Below are positions 1 to 12,100 of a DNA stretch of 54,324 nucleotides, piece by piece. Source of the DNA: Azolla pinnata. Taxonomy: Eukaryota > Streptophyta > Polypodiopsida > Salviniales > Salviniaceae. The position numbers and the translations under genes are program-made. Under the pieces are notes generated by a model. That model saw nothing but the letters and a program-made list of their open reading frames with translations, was not told where the DNA came from and made no database searches. Location: positions 1 through 54,324 of the forward strand of contig JBBBWG010028710.1 in NCBI GenBank assembly GCA_037176905.1. Direction: 5' to 3'. Each line of letters starts with the position of its first letter. Position 1 is the first letter of the stretch.

Positions 1-237
1 CTTAATCACTTAATCACTTAATCACTCAATCACTTAATCACTTAATCACTGAATCACTTAATCTCTCAATCTCTTAATCACCGAGTCACTTAATCACTTA
101 ATCTCTCAATCTCTTAATCACTTAATCACTTAATCTCTCAATCTCTTAATCACTTAATCACTTAATCTCTCAATCACTTAATCACTTCATCTCTTAATCA
201 CTTAATCTCTTAATCATCTCTTAATCTCTTTAATCTC
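1..237. repeat. CTTAATCA-type minisatellite
   Basis: About 235 bases of short imperfect units (CTTAATCACT, CTCAATCTCT and variants). The unit is 8 to 10 bases with T/C/A substitutions. It starts at the window edge, so its full length is unknown. It is followed by a TA/TTTA microsatellite at about 258-300. No coding signal. Confidence 0.9.
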
Positions 238-809
238 ACTCTGAACAAAGGCCAGATATATATATATATATATATATATTTATTTATTTATTTATTTATA
301 TAAGTAATTAATTAATTGATTATATTTTCTGATAAGAGCATATTCTCTGTTCTTTCTTCTCTATCTCTGAGCTCCAGCTCCAGCTCCATCTCCGCCACAA
401 AACCCTAGACCCGAATCCGAGCAGACGGGAATCAGATCGCCATAGCCGTGCTGATGATGATCCGCTCGTGAGCAGGCTTCCCCTCCCCCTCTCCCCCCCC
501 CCGAAGGGGAAGGGAAATCGATGCCTCCATCCTTCGATCTCATTCAGTATTCCGCCCATTTCCTTTCCCCCGAATTCCTGTGATAAGGTCTGCGGAGATC
601 GTGGCGATTCCGAAACGAAGCTCGCCATTGATTCTCTCTCTGCCCTCTCTGCGTCTGCGTGTCTGTGTTCTTTGCACAGAAGAATTCAGGGCAGAAGCGT
701 TGCTGCAAGGAACGGAAAGGAAAGGAGGGGAAGGAGTCTAGGAAGGGAAGGGAAGGGAAGGGAAGGGAAGGGAAGGGAAGGGAATTAGGGTTTTGCAGGG
801 AAGAAGACG
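238..809 (+). promoter_or_regulatory. Upstream region and probable 5' UTR of the CCT-motif gene
   Basis: No convincing separate gene. It holds a TA/TTTA microsatellite (258-300), C-rich and CT-rich sequence, a pure GGGAA tandem run (about 741-784) and a TTAGGGTTTT telo-box-like motif at 785-794, 15 bases before the ATG at 810. GA-rich leaders of this kind are common in plant 5' UTRs. The transcription start cannot be placed. Confidence 0.5.
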
Positions 810-2587
810 ATGTCCAGCGGTGTAGAGACGGGCATGAGCGATCCGAAGCGCCATTGCTACCCTCCCGCCATGGACACGCTGCTGCTGTCGGATTTCCCCA
901 ATCTCTCGGATCTCATCGACCCTAACGACACGTTCCTGGTAAAGAATCTTGCGCGGCGGAGGAAGGAAGAGAGTTCTGATCCTAGCCAGAAGAGCAAAAG
1001 CTTTTGCTTTCTTTCCCTCCCGGATCTCTCCCTGTGATTTGGACCTTTTGCCCTGAAATCGGGAGTTTCCGCTGCTCCGATTGCTGCAAGATCGGCGTGT
1101 TTCTGATCCCGTTTCCCCCCCCCTCTTTGCCGTCGTTTCCTGCAGAGCAATGGAATCGGTGGACTCGGGTGTGGCGAGGTCGAGGATGGAGGCATGGAAT
1201 CTGGCGGAATCGAGGAGCTGGGAGAGATGCTGCTGCAGGATTTGGAGATTCCGCTGCACGTCTTCGGCAAGAAGCCGCCGTTGATGGAGCTGCCTGCGAT
1301 GCCGGATTCAGATTCGATGGAGGAGTTCGGCTGCATCCCGCTGGTGAGCGTCGCAGGGAGCCGCTTCTCTTCCATGGACAGCGTTCTAACGACAGAGAAC
1401 GCCTGCGGAAGGGAAGAAGACGCGGAAGATTCAGATGATGAGGACGATGGTGAGGATGGAATCGAAGCAGCAACGGAATCTGAAGAGCGAGATCAGGAAG
1501 ATCACGGCGATGGTGATGGTGGAGATGGATATGGTGGGAGATCAAGCATGGATCAAGCCCGAGATGTGGTCATCACCGACCAGATTCAAGAAGAAGAAGC
1601 AGCAGCAGAAGAAGTGGTAGTAGAAGGGAAATTCCGGGATTCTGATCAAGAAGGAAACGGAAGTCTAGAAGTGGGGGGAAGATTCAGCTCCATGATGGAA
1701 TCAGAATCATCTGATGAGCTCTTGCAGGCCATGGAAGCTGAGATTCTTCATTGCAGACGCAGTGGTGGTCTTGGAGATCATGGTGCCACCATCGCCATGG
1801 CACTCTACATGGAAGCGTTCGATGAAGAGCAGAAATCACCATCGCCAGATTCACCATCGCCAGATTCACCATCGCCAGATTCACCATCACCAGATTCACC
1901 ATCACCAAATTCACCATCACCATCACCATCATCAGCAGCAGGAGCAGGAGCAAGAGCAAGAGCAGGAGCAAGAGCAAGAGCAAGAGCAAGAGCAAGAGCA
2001 GCAACTGTTGCACCATCTCCATCATCATCATCAGCAACAACTGTTGCACCACCAGCATCATCAACAGTTACAGCTCTTGCACCAGCATCATCATCATCAT
2101 CATCAGCACCATCACCCTCACCATCACCATCACCATCATCAACAGCAGCAGCAACAGTTATTGTTGTTGCATCACCATCACCATCATCATCATCAGCAGC
2201 AACAGTTGCTGCTGCTGCTGCTGCATCTCCATCATCACTACTAGCTGCAACTCTCACTAATACACCATCACCACTGCTAGCTGCAACTGTCAATACACCA
2301 TCATCACTCAGAGCTGCAACATTCAACGCACCGCCATCATCATCGTCGCCGCCGTGCTTGTCAAACAACATCGACGGAATCCTCTCGCGGCGATTTGCAT
2401 CAACGATGCAGCGGAGCCAGAGCAGCCACTCGTTGGGGCAGCTCCGGGCCCCGTCCACGTACCTGAGCAGCTGCCCCGAAGAAGAGTACAGCAGCATGAT
2501 GATGATGCCGAGTCCATCGGAGCAGCTCCATGTCCCAAGCTTCGAGCACTTCCCCGCGTATCCTCCGACATCTGCAACAAGCTCATC

Positions 2588-2621
<34 letters not shown>

Positions 2622-4790
2622 TCCCTTCTCATGGTCGAAGGAACGCCCGTGCGGCGAGTGTTCAGCACCGGCGATCTCCAGGTACCGAAAACCCTAAACC
2701 CTAAACCCTAAACCCTAAACCCTAAACCCTAAACCCTAGACCGACATGTTTTTCAAAGGCCCATTTGAATGAATGAATGTCTCTTGTCGACTATGAGAGT
2801 GAATTCCATAGCTTGGCATGACCTAAACCCTGAACCCTGAACCCTAGAATGGCATGTTTTGAAGGCCCATTTGAATGAATGTCTCTTGTCGACCATGAGT
2901 GAATCCGAGCAATTCCATAACTTGCATGATCTCCGGGTACCGAAAACCCTAAACCCTCAACCCTAAACCCTAAACAAAACATTTTTTGAAGGCCCATTTG
3001 AATGACTGTCTCTTGTCCACCATGAGTGAACTCGAGCAATTCCATAGCTTGCATGCATGATCTCCACAAGCACCGAAAACTCTAAACCTAAAGCCCTAAA
3101 CCCTAAACTGACATTTTGTAAGGCCCATTTGAATGTCTTTTGTCAAGACCATGAGTTCCGATCAGCAATCCCATAGCTTTCATCTGTATTCATTCATTCA
3201 TTCATTCATTCATCCATTCATTCATTCATTCATTCATTCATTCATTCATTCATTCATTTATCCATTCATTCATTCATTTATCCATTCATTCATTCATTTA
3301 TCCATTCATTCATTCATTCATTCATTCATTCATTTCATTCTCTTGTGCCCGATCAGGCGTTCAATGGCATGACCATCTGCTATGGCGGATCCAACCATTG
3401 CCTCGCGGAGCTCTACCCGGCCCATGACGAATCCGCCATCGCCTCGAAGATCATTGGGCATTACACGGCCGAGGAGAGGAAGGAGCGGCTCCATCGGTAC
3501 CGGCAGAAACGGAACGAGCGCAACTTCAGCAAAAAAATCAAGGTGAGGCCCACCAAACAAAACCCAATATCTGAATTGCAAGAGAAAAACGGTTTGTGAA
3601 TTGGGCCGCATGGAATTGCAAATAATTCAACATGGCGGAATCGCATGTGGAGCGACCTAACCGTGGAAGAGCCCATGCAAAACCCTAAACCCCTGAATCC
3701 TGAACCCTGAACTGGCAATGCTTACAGAATCGGCATTTGCCAAAGCATTTGGGGCACTTAAATGATAGCAAATGGTGATGGCAACGGTGCGAATGAATCG
3801 CAATGGCCACTGGGTGATACATCCATGGTTTATAACAAACACACTGGCCTCTACAGTCTCTATTGCCCATGCCTACTCCAAGGTCACAATTCTACTTGAA
3901 ACAGTACCGAAAAAGCCGCTACGCCGGAAGGCCATATTCTCAACCCAAGGGCACATAGCTCTACTTGGAAACCGTATGGTCCCACAGTTATTAGCTATAA
4001 GCTCGCATGCATCGACACGGGATTATTACGGAAACCAACACCAAATTGACTGGTTTTTTACCCTACTCTAATCAACCCATTTGAAGCATCCGTAATCTCT
4101 CCCTTCTCGATGCATCGAACTTGCCACTTGAGGATGAATTCAAGCAACATGGCCATTGCCTGATGTAAATTTGGTTGTCTCTGTTGATGAAGTATGCATG
4201 CAGGAAAACGCTGGCCGATAGCAGGCCCCGAGTAAGGGGAAGGTTCGCTAGGACTCTAGATGACTCCGGGGAGCTGCTCGTAAAGGACGGCGGCGGTGCT
4301 TCGCTACACGATGAAGATTACGATGAGGTACAAACCCTCGAACGATCCTTATCTCTTTGATTGAGCTCTCTACAAAGAATCGATTGTATGATTCGAAAGA
4401 TTTCCATGGCAGCGTTGCGGCATGAAGGCGTTGTTGAATGGCAACTACACTAATAATAACATGGGTCTGAACCACGATGCCAAGTTCCGGAGGCCGACAA
4501 GGATATGGAGCTTGAACAACTAACTCTCAAGTGTATATGTTATGGATTCAGCCAACTGCAACATAAGCTTGTCAGAGGACCTCCGATGATAATTGTTGCT
4601 AATCTAATGTTTTCTCGCCTTCTGTTTCTGTGTTCATGTCGGCCTTTCCAAACATGTACAGGTAGCTGCGGTAATGGAAATGCATTCCACGATGGGTCCG
4701 ATGCAAGCGAGAGACACTCGTAGGTTTCGTCTTTGCACAAAGAATCTCGACAAAAGCGATGAAAATGCTGTGCCATATATCAAATTGTAA
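810..4790 (+). CDS. CCT-motif family (CMF) transcriptional regulator, five exons
   Basis: Exons 810-938, 1146-2681, 3357-3542, 4193-4327 and 4662-4790. All junctions are phase 0 and GT-AG, giving 704 aa. The CCT domain is split by intron 3 between ...NFSKKIK and YACRKTLADSRPRVRGRFAR, about residues 596-637; an intron at this point is common in CCT genes. No B-box zinc finger or receiver domain is visible, so it fits the CCT-only group (ASML2/FITNESS-like) rather than CONSTANS-like or PRR proteins. CCT domains mediate nuclear localisation and binding to NF-Y/DNA. Residues about 275-530 are low-complexity Ser/Pro/Ala with SPSPD and alternating Ala-Arg repeats encoded by microsatellites. The acidic stretch at residues 140-180 could be an activation region (inference). 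The last exon (ending VPYIKL) is the least certain because it lacks a recognisable domain. Confidence 0.85.
1834..2620 (+). repeat. Compound trinucleotide/hexanucleotide repeat inside exon 2 of the CMF gene
   Basis: The reading frame stays open through TCACCATCGCCAGA-type units, GAGCAA/GAGCAG runs and CATCAT/CACCAT runs. These give SPSPD, Ala-Arg and Ser/Pro/Ala/Thr tracts. Two other forward frames are also largely open here and would give poly-His/Gln, as expected for trinucleotide repeats. The frame used is fixed by flanking non-repetitive protein and by the phase of the CCT exons. Confidence 0.85.
2671..3175. repeat. Imperfect 110-150 bp tandem repeat in CMF intron 2
   Basis: Four diverged units start near 2671, 2820, 2931 and 3060. 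Each begins with a GATCTCC..GTACCGAAAACC-like block or part of it. A variable CCCTAAA-type stretch and a shared GGCCCATTTGAATGAATGTC segment follow. The first unit overlaps the end of exon 2, so the duplications copied the exon/intron junction. Confidence 0.8.
2688..2746. repeat. Interstitial telomere-like repeat (CCCTAAA)n in an intron
   Basis: About seven consecutive CCCTAAA units, the plant telomere motif, begin a few bases after the 5' splice site of CMF intron 2. Confidence 0.9.
3187..3337. repeat. (ATTC)n microsatellite in CMF intron 2
   Basis: About 150 bases of ATTC/TTCA tetranucleotide repeat with occasional TTTATCC interruptions, ending about 20 bases before the acceptor of exon 3. 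A small open frame through it is an artefact of the repeat. Confidence 0.9.
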
Positions 4791-5806
4791 TCATATTATC
4801 CGCCCTAACTAAGGCTTACCGAATCAGCTTCAGGAAATCCCTTGCCCCGCACCATGTTGGATGCTACTAGGACACCGATCGCGTCCATTTCCCAACTGTT
4901 TCTACCGCACTTTCGAAGAATAGCTTTTTAAGCCCTTCAGCTTTGATGCTATTACTAAGACCGACGAATGGGCTCTTTGCACATCCATTCTTTCTCTATC
5001 AGTCTTACAAAAAAAAACAAATAATGCTGCACAAATGACTCTTAATCTGTGGGTCATATCTCCTCTTCTGATCGACGTAGATATGTTTTCCGAGTTCACT
5101 ATACTGAGCTCATGGAGTACTTCCGAGCCTTCTCAGACATCGTTTGAGCTGGCATGATCTCCATTTTCATGTAGAATTTTATGCACACAATATGGCTTGT
5201 CTTGCTCACTTCCATACTGTCATGTTTCCATGTCCTTCATCAGGCATATGCTCTGCATATACTCTCACATGAAATACTATTCCTTGATACAAACCCTAAC
5301 CTTAATGGTGCTCACACACTCGACACATGAAACACGTTGAGCTCAGCAATTAACAGCATCAACTTCTTTTACATTGATTTGGCATGATACATATCCATTG
5401 GAGTGTGCATGATCTGAGGTCTACAACTACCGAGTGTGCCAGCAATGCACAAATTTCCAGACTTTTCAATCACAAGATGATTCAAGGAGATAAAAAAAAA
5501 GAAAAGGACTAAAATTCTTTTCGAAGGCTCCTCCACTAAGTTTAACCACCTGTATAGCATTGGAGCAATTAACAGGATCAACTTCTTTCGATTGATTTGG
5601 CATGATACAAATCCATTGGAGTGTGCATGATCTACAACTACAAGCGTGCCAGCAGTGTACACAAATTTCCAGACTTCCAATCACAAGATGATTCAAGGCG
5701 AACAAAAAGAAGGGATGAAAAATTTTCTTCGAGGGCTCCACTACGTTAATACCACCATTGGAGCAAGTGAAGTAGCTGACCCAGCTAAAAAGGAAGGAAA
5801 ATCGGG
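4791..5806. other. Convergent intergenic region between the CMF gene and PSRP3
   Basis: The 3' flanks of two converging genes. No protein or RNA gene is recognised. The right half is a tandem duplication (listed separately) that runs close to the PSRP3 stop codon. Polyadenylation sites cannot be placed. Confidence 0.5.
5345..5765. repeat. About 220 bp tandem duplication downstream of PSRP3
   Basis: The block starting AGCAATTAACAGCATCAAC at 5345 recurs at 5566 with roughly 80-85% identity by eye. Shared segments include GATTTGGCATGATAC, GGAGTGTGCATGATCT and CAATCACAAGATGATTCAAGG. No coding content is recognised. Confidence 0.85.
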
Positions 5807-7813
5807 TCAGCCAGTGGCATTTTGCTGCCAGAGATTGATGACATCGGTGGCTTGATTGAGGAGAAGAATGGTTTGCTTCCTCGATATCCATTTCTTGCTC
5901 TCGAGGACGGTTTTGATCTCTTCCCAGGCATCTTTTCGAGGCCAGAAGAAGTAAGGGCTCAAGGGTGCAGTGCCATGGCCCGGTATTACGTGGTCTACAG
6001 CTATCCCAATGTTCTTGTCCATCCACACAAACCGCAACATGACTTGCTGGTTCTTGGCTGGTACCTTTGATTTCTGTACATAGTTTCCACATGCAACAAA
6101 ACATCACCACCAACGTGTGGAAGGAATCCAGATCAAACCTTCGTACTTCCTACACTCGGAGCTCACTGCTCCTAAAGCTACATTGCAATTTGCCATTGAT
6201 TTCTATATAGACTTTCCGGCACAACAAACATAACCACCAACATAAGATCTTGGGTTTGAATCCTTTAGTTCTATACTCCCTTCTAAGTTACATCACATCT
6301 CATTGACCTTAACGTTTGAACTTTGGTTCCTAAGTAAGTTCCCAGATACAGCAAACATAACCAACAGCCTACCTCCTCCTGAACTAAGATGTGATTCCCC
6401 ACACCGAGCTTCAATCTCGATGTAAATTTTCCGGCACAACCACCATAGCCACAAGTACTTTGTGTACTGTTTTTGGATTTGCAACAGATCTCACTGGTCC
6501 TAGACTAAACTACAATTTGGCGCATCAAACTTCAGTTTCTATACACGTTTACAGTTACAAAGTTAAGGTATTAAGTTCAAATCCTTGTACTTCTAAACTA
6601 CCAGCAACAGATACTTCTAAACTCAAAGCATACAAGATCTAGGATTCAGGTACTTGTATGCTTTTTTGAATTTGCAACAGATCTCACTGCTCCTAGATTA
6701 AATTGCAGTCTGGCACATCAAACTTCAGTTCCTATATAAGTTAGCAGAAGCTAAGGTGTCAAGTTCCAGTCTTTGTACTTCTAAACTCATATTCTGGTTG
6801 CGTTGGATATCGCTGCTCTTAAACTGCATTGCAATTCCCTGCAATCTCTGCAACGTTTGTCATTGTTCACAGAAAATCACAGCGCAAACAATGCATACCA
6901 AGACAAGTTCTTGGGCTCAACTCCTTGTAGTTTTACACTCATTTGTTGCAAGTTAAACTAAATTAAATGCTACATCGGACTAGAGTAGATTACTACATGA
7001 ATATAACAAACAAGAGAATCTCTTGGATGGTTACAGAAAATCAACTGCAGGGACAAAGAGAATCCAGTCCTCAAACATTATTTTGAATAGCACATCTTGG
7101 GCGTATAAGTTTCTGGTGAAACTAGTATAGCAGTAATCTGTATTCATTGTTTATACCCTGATGTGTAGGCATGTAACTTTATCATGAAATATAGCCCTGA
7201 GAGATTACCTACTAGATCATTGATCAACAAATGAAATATTATGTCAAATGCAAATGATCTCAAGAATTAGTCCCATGATTTATACCCAATTACTTTGAAC
7301 ACCTCTAGGTTTCCACCTACTATTCCATGCAAACGCCCGTGAGTTTCAGTTCTTTCTCACCAAACCCCTAAAGTCCAAGCTTTGCGTATTTCTCAGAACT
7401 CCCCAAAAAGTCTTATCTACGACAATCGACAGCCCCTTCACATGTAAAACCCTCAAAGAGCAAATTTGGTAAAAAATACTTAATGCCTGCATTCTGTAAA
7501 ACCCTAGGTCAGAGATCTTTTGTAAACAGGCACAAGCCACAAAACAGAAGAAAACAGAGCTAAGATCTTCACTGACCTTTGCGCGAGTCGAAACAGGTGA
7601 AGAGGGGGAGAGGAGGGTCGAAGAAGAGGGGGAGGAGGTCTCGGGCTTTTCCACGGAATCGTCTGCAGCTTTGGCTGAAACGGAGAGGGAGAAGTTCCTG
7701 CCATAAATCTTGGTCGTGGGAGGGAAGGGGAGGGAGCTTCTGAGATGAGAGACCTGCAGTCGTGGGTCGGTGAAAACAGGGAAACTAGGAACAGAGCAGG
7801 CCATTGAGGCCAT
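5807..7813 (-). CDS. PSRP3: Plastid-specific 30S ribosomal protein 3 (PSRP3/Ycf65 family), chloroplast-targeted
   Basis: Two exons on the minus strand: 7813-7577 (79 codons) and 6073-5807 (88 aa plus stop). The junction is phase 0 and GT-AG, giving 167 aa, in line with plant PSRP3 proteins. Exon 1 ([12 protein letters not shown]...) is rich in Ser, Thr and basic residues and poor in acidic residues at its start, as expected of a plastid transit peptide. Exon 2 is the conserved Ycf65 domain, with [36 protein letters not shown] and [16 protein letters not shown]. Known role of the family: a component of the chloroplast 30S subunit, encoded in the plastid in some algae and in the nucleus in land plants. 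The roughly 1.5 kb intron contains degenerate repeats. A telo-box lies upstream at 7988-8003. Confidence 0.93.
6477..6795. repeat. Degenerate tandem repeat in the PSRP3 intron
   Basis: A block beginning TTTGCAACAGATCTCACTG at 6477 recurs at 6668 (spacing about 191 bp). Both copies contain CATCAAACTTCAGTT and end near TTGTACTTCTAAACT. More diverged copies appear to extend over about 6120-6960. Confidence 0.7.
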
Positions 7814-9175
7814 GGAGGAGAAGGAAAGAAGAAGTGGAAGAAGGGGGGAAGAAGAAGAAGAAGAAGAAGAAGAAGAGGCAGAGAGAGTGTGTTATCCTTT
7901 TACTCCGAACAGAGAAAGAAAGAAGGAAATTTCTCAAGACCCAAAAATCCCTGAACATTCATTCCTGCTCAGTTTTTCGCCCACATGAAAACCCTAAACC
8001 TAATTTCTTCAATTCGCTCTCCCTGTTTTAACCATCTCCACCATTGATTGCTGAAGAGCACCCGCACTCCACCGTTTTCTCTTGAGCCTTCTTCTCACTT
8101 CTCTACAGCTTGCTTTCTGTTTCTTTACCATTGATTTGCAATTTTTGAAGCCAAAAGAGAGCTCCTCCGTTATTGTAGTTTCCATATCAGCATAATCACA
8201 ATTCCTCTTTCCACAGTTAAATTCAACTCGTTTGTCATTTGAAATGGCAGGTTCCTTTTTACATCTTCCCAAGATCAGTCCGATATAAATCGATGCAAGT
8301 TCGACAATCTGAAACATTGTTTAGAAGTATATATCCTTCACATTCATCTTGACATTTTCGAATGTATACATATACAGCCAACAAAGCAAGCTCATGTAAT
8401 GGAATTTACATTGCAAACTCATCGGCTTTTGTGCAAGAAATATCCCCAGGCATTGTAATTATCATACTATACAAAGCAACAGGAAATAATCAGCTAGAAT
8501 GCAAGAATCAGCTGCCAACCAGACCATTTAACATCAGTGCACATCAAGTGCTTACTACCCTTTACATCAGCTGTAAACCAAAATCCTAGTAGTTGTAAAT
8601 GGCCTAATATTTCCTCCCCAGTGCATTCGATTAAAAATAGATCCCAGAAAAACAAAAAACTGCTTCCAAAATATAGAGAATAAACTTGATTTCCAAAATA
8701 TAGAGAATAAACTTGAATTCTGGAGTAACAAGCAAAGGGTTCAATTCATGTCATCCAAAACCTTCCTCCAGAGGAATAAATGGTCTTTTGAAAAATTTAT
8801 TGCCAAGTAAGAGTTTTATCAATCTTGAAAAACTGCCCGCTCTTTGCTTGCCAATAACAAGAAAGCAAAATACACATTTATCAGCAACATAGCCTCCCTG
8901 TTCTTGTCATGCAAACGAAGTCCAGGGCTTTGAGATTTCAGCTTTCACCTATTGAAACAATGACTCTACCAACCGAGGTTGTCCTTTTTTCAGCTCGTTA
9001 TTAAGGGGATATCAATACAATCTGTAATCAAACAAGAAGAGACCCATGCCAGGAGAGCCTTGAATGCTTCTCATTATGATGTACAGATATCTGGATAAAT
9101 GGAAAGAGCCTTCTTATAACGACAATGTTCAAAATGCCTCATAAAACAATGAGATCTGCTAGCACAGTAAATTAC
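7814..9175. other. Intergenic region between MPPB (3' end) and PSRP3 (5' end)
   Basis: Presumably holds the PSRP3 promoter and 5' UTR near 7814-8100 and the MPPB 3' UTR next to 9175. A GAA trinucleotide run is at about 7849-7877. A short duplication, TCCAAAATATAGAGAATAAA, occurs twice near 8664-8712. No additional gene seen. Confidence 0.5.
7988..8003. promoter_or_regulatory. Telo-box (AAACCCTAA-type) upstream of PSRP3
   Basis: AAAACCCTAAACCTAA lies 175 bases upstream of the PSRP3 ATG. Telo-boxes are known to be enriched in promoters of plant translation-related genes, which suits a ribosomal protein gene. Function here is inferred from motif and position only. Confidence 0.5.
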
Positions 9176-12100
9176 TCAATATCGAAGCCAGTAGGTGCGA
9201 CGGCGGAACCAATTGTAGTCTGGGAGGTTTTGAGTAGGACCCATAGCAGCGATTGCTACCTCCTGGAAATGAGACAAAAGCCGCAAGCTCAGACCCCCAA
9301 CCTCGCGTATCTGTTCATTCTCTTCTAACAATTACCTTTCATAATTTATTAATTTTAAATTTGAGCTTTGCTGCTTTGATTTTGAATTCTCATAATTACT
9401 TACTTCTAATGTGCAGTTTAATCATGTGTTCATTCCAAATACAAGTTTCTGCACATTCAACATGATTATTTATTACATCTATACAGAAACACACAAGAGG
9501 TAGTGAAATGCAACAAAATTCCGCTAATAGTTAAAAATAACGGATGATTTGGGCAATTCTGAACCTCACAACATTAACATTTGTTGCAGCTATTCTAGTA
9601 GACTTCCATAACAGTCCACGTGTAGCTTATTATATAGACCCAAATGCATCCCGAATGTATCGTTCATACATGATCTGGTGTATCTATACAGATAATCAAT
9701 GTTTTAAAAACATATATAGGTCTGGCGTATCTATACAAATAGTTAATATTGTCGATCAGTTTTTGGGAAACTGTACGTTCCAGTTTGAAGGTTAGACATA
9801 AGAAAATCTCCAGAGAATTTTTTATGTTCGTTCAATAATCATCATGGCAATGATAATTGAGTATATGAAGGCTTACCTTGTCATAAATGAAGCGGTTAGC
9901 GACCCTCTTCACAGTAGCAGCATCAACTGCATCTATTCTCGCAAATAATTCAGCCAAAGGCAATCTACGACCATATGTCAAGAGCTGATTGAAGAAAAAA
10001 AATCAGAAATGAGACTTAACAAGTCCAGCATTTAGGCTAAGGGTGGCTGAAGCACACTTGACAAAAATCTATTAGGTACAAAAAGTTCTATACCTGGCGT
10101 CCAATGTCTTCTGCAATTGCACTAGTTCCATCTAGATGTAGTAGCAAACAAGATTTTAACTGCAGCAATCATATAATATGAGATCAGAAGTTGGTAAACC
10201 AACAGGAACAGCATAAATCACAGTAGATTTTAATGTCTTAATAAGTCATATCAAGCAGTTTTTTTAGTTATTGCTAGCTAGCATGTGCCTTCAAAGCATA
10301 GATGAAAAATCCAAACAATCTAAGCATCCTCATAAAAATAAACCACTGACAAAGACAAAAACCTAATATAATCTGTTACTGCCACTTACCTGATTTTTCG
10401 CTCGAGTCACATCATCTTCAGATACCCTGTATATCAATCTGCCAAACTCATGCATAACAGCCCATGAGAGATCATCCAATTTATCTGGCTGGAATGTGAA
10501 AAGTCCATTAAACCAAAGGCAAATAAGTAAAATCCAACCCATCTTGAATGTACGAATGTATCATATCAGGTCTGGAATTAGAAAAAATACAATCACTTAT
10601 AGAAGAAGCGATTAATAGAAGAAAAAAAAAAAATTTTAAGTGTTAAAGATGAATGTAGCATACTTTAGCAACAGCATAGACACCAAAAAGTCCAGCATCA
10701 TTGTAGTTGGTGTTAAATGCCATGAAGCTTTCTGCTAGATCATTTGCCGAAACCTTTTGGGCAAGCTCAGATCTGTGCAGAAAAATTTACTGAAAAATAT
10801 TAGAGCAAAAAGATTGTCTTTCTACCATTAAAAATCAGGGAGAGCAATAACACCAAATTTGATATACATTACCCCATGTGTTTTCCTGCCCCTGCAGCCT
10901 TGTTCCAACCCCCTAGCATTGTTTGCATGACCATAAGAGCAATTGAATCTGGATCAGTCCATGGAGCACCCATTACAGCAACAGCAAAGTATGTCAAAGG
11001 CATATCATCATCTCTAATGCGAACCTGAAAAGACAACGGGTTTTTATAAGAGCAGACATTGAAGTTTGATTACATCCATCACCAAAACAACAAAACATTC
11101 TGACAGAATTTCCTTAATTCATTCCACTACAAATCACAAGTTTGCAACACAAACCTCTGAACCAGTGAAATGTGCAGGATCCTTCTCAATAAGCTGTGCA
11201 GCTGTGATGTTATTAGAAGACAATTTTGTAAACAATTTCCCTGAAAGCTCGACAATTTGCTTATGTTCAAGGGCACCTGCTCCTGCAATGACCTGCAGAT
11301 TCACCACTAATATTGACATATGTAATTACAGAAAGTTGAAAGTTGACAGATTCTGTGAAGTTTTCTAAATGTGTACACAGCATAGTGGGTATAAGGAAAT
11401 ATTAACAATAAGCATGGCTGCAGCGAGTCAAAACAAACTCATCAGATTAAACGACAATAAACCATTACTATTTTCCATGAGGAATAAAAACAATAAATAC
11501 ACAGCTTAAGGACCAAATGAGCACAGTTGCTTTATGCAGAAACTGCTTGGAGAGATGCAACACTCTCTAGTTAAGCACTCCTCTGGTTTCTTCTTTTGCT
11601 AGCTGCACTTCATGAATAGGTTGTTTAACTACGTTGATTTGGCAACTAATCAGTATGACAGGAAGTTCCAACACATTATTGAAGGAGAATGAGCATGATG
11701 ACACAACCTTAAATACAAGATATACAAGAATAACATAAAAACTGACATACCATTCTTGGGGGAGTGTAGTGGGTAGATATGTAATCCACCAGGTTCTCCA
11801 CAGTTATAGATCTCACGTTTTCTGCAGGTCCAAGAATTGTTCGTCCAAGAGAAGTATGCTGAAAAGCAGTGGCATGCAAATGATCGAATATCACCTCCTC
11901 TACTTGCCCTTCAACCTGCATTTGTAGAGAGTGTACATTGATACATGTATGATAAAAAAAAATCAACTTTGGCAAGTTCCGTTCTCTGTTATAGAAATAA
12001 AAATGCTAAATATGAGAACTTTCAAACAAAGCATTCAGATTGATAAATAACCTGCAAGACACATGCACTGAAAAAAAGTCTATTCTATACATTAATGAAA

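Noticed and set aside
1714-2244. Open frame rich in His and Gln overlapping CMF exon 2
   Set aside because: Alternative frame of a trinucleotide repeat; the flanking conserved protein and CCT exon phase fix the Ser/Pro frame.
3133-3372. Small open frame with FIHSFIHS repeats
   Set aside because: ATTC microsatellite inside an intron.
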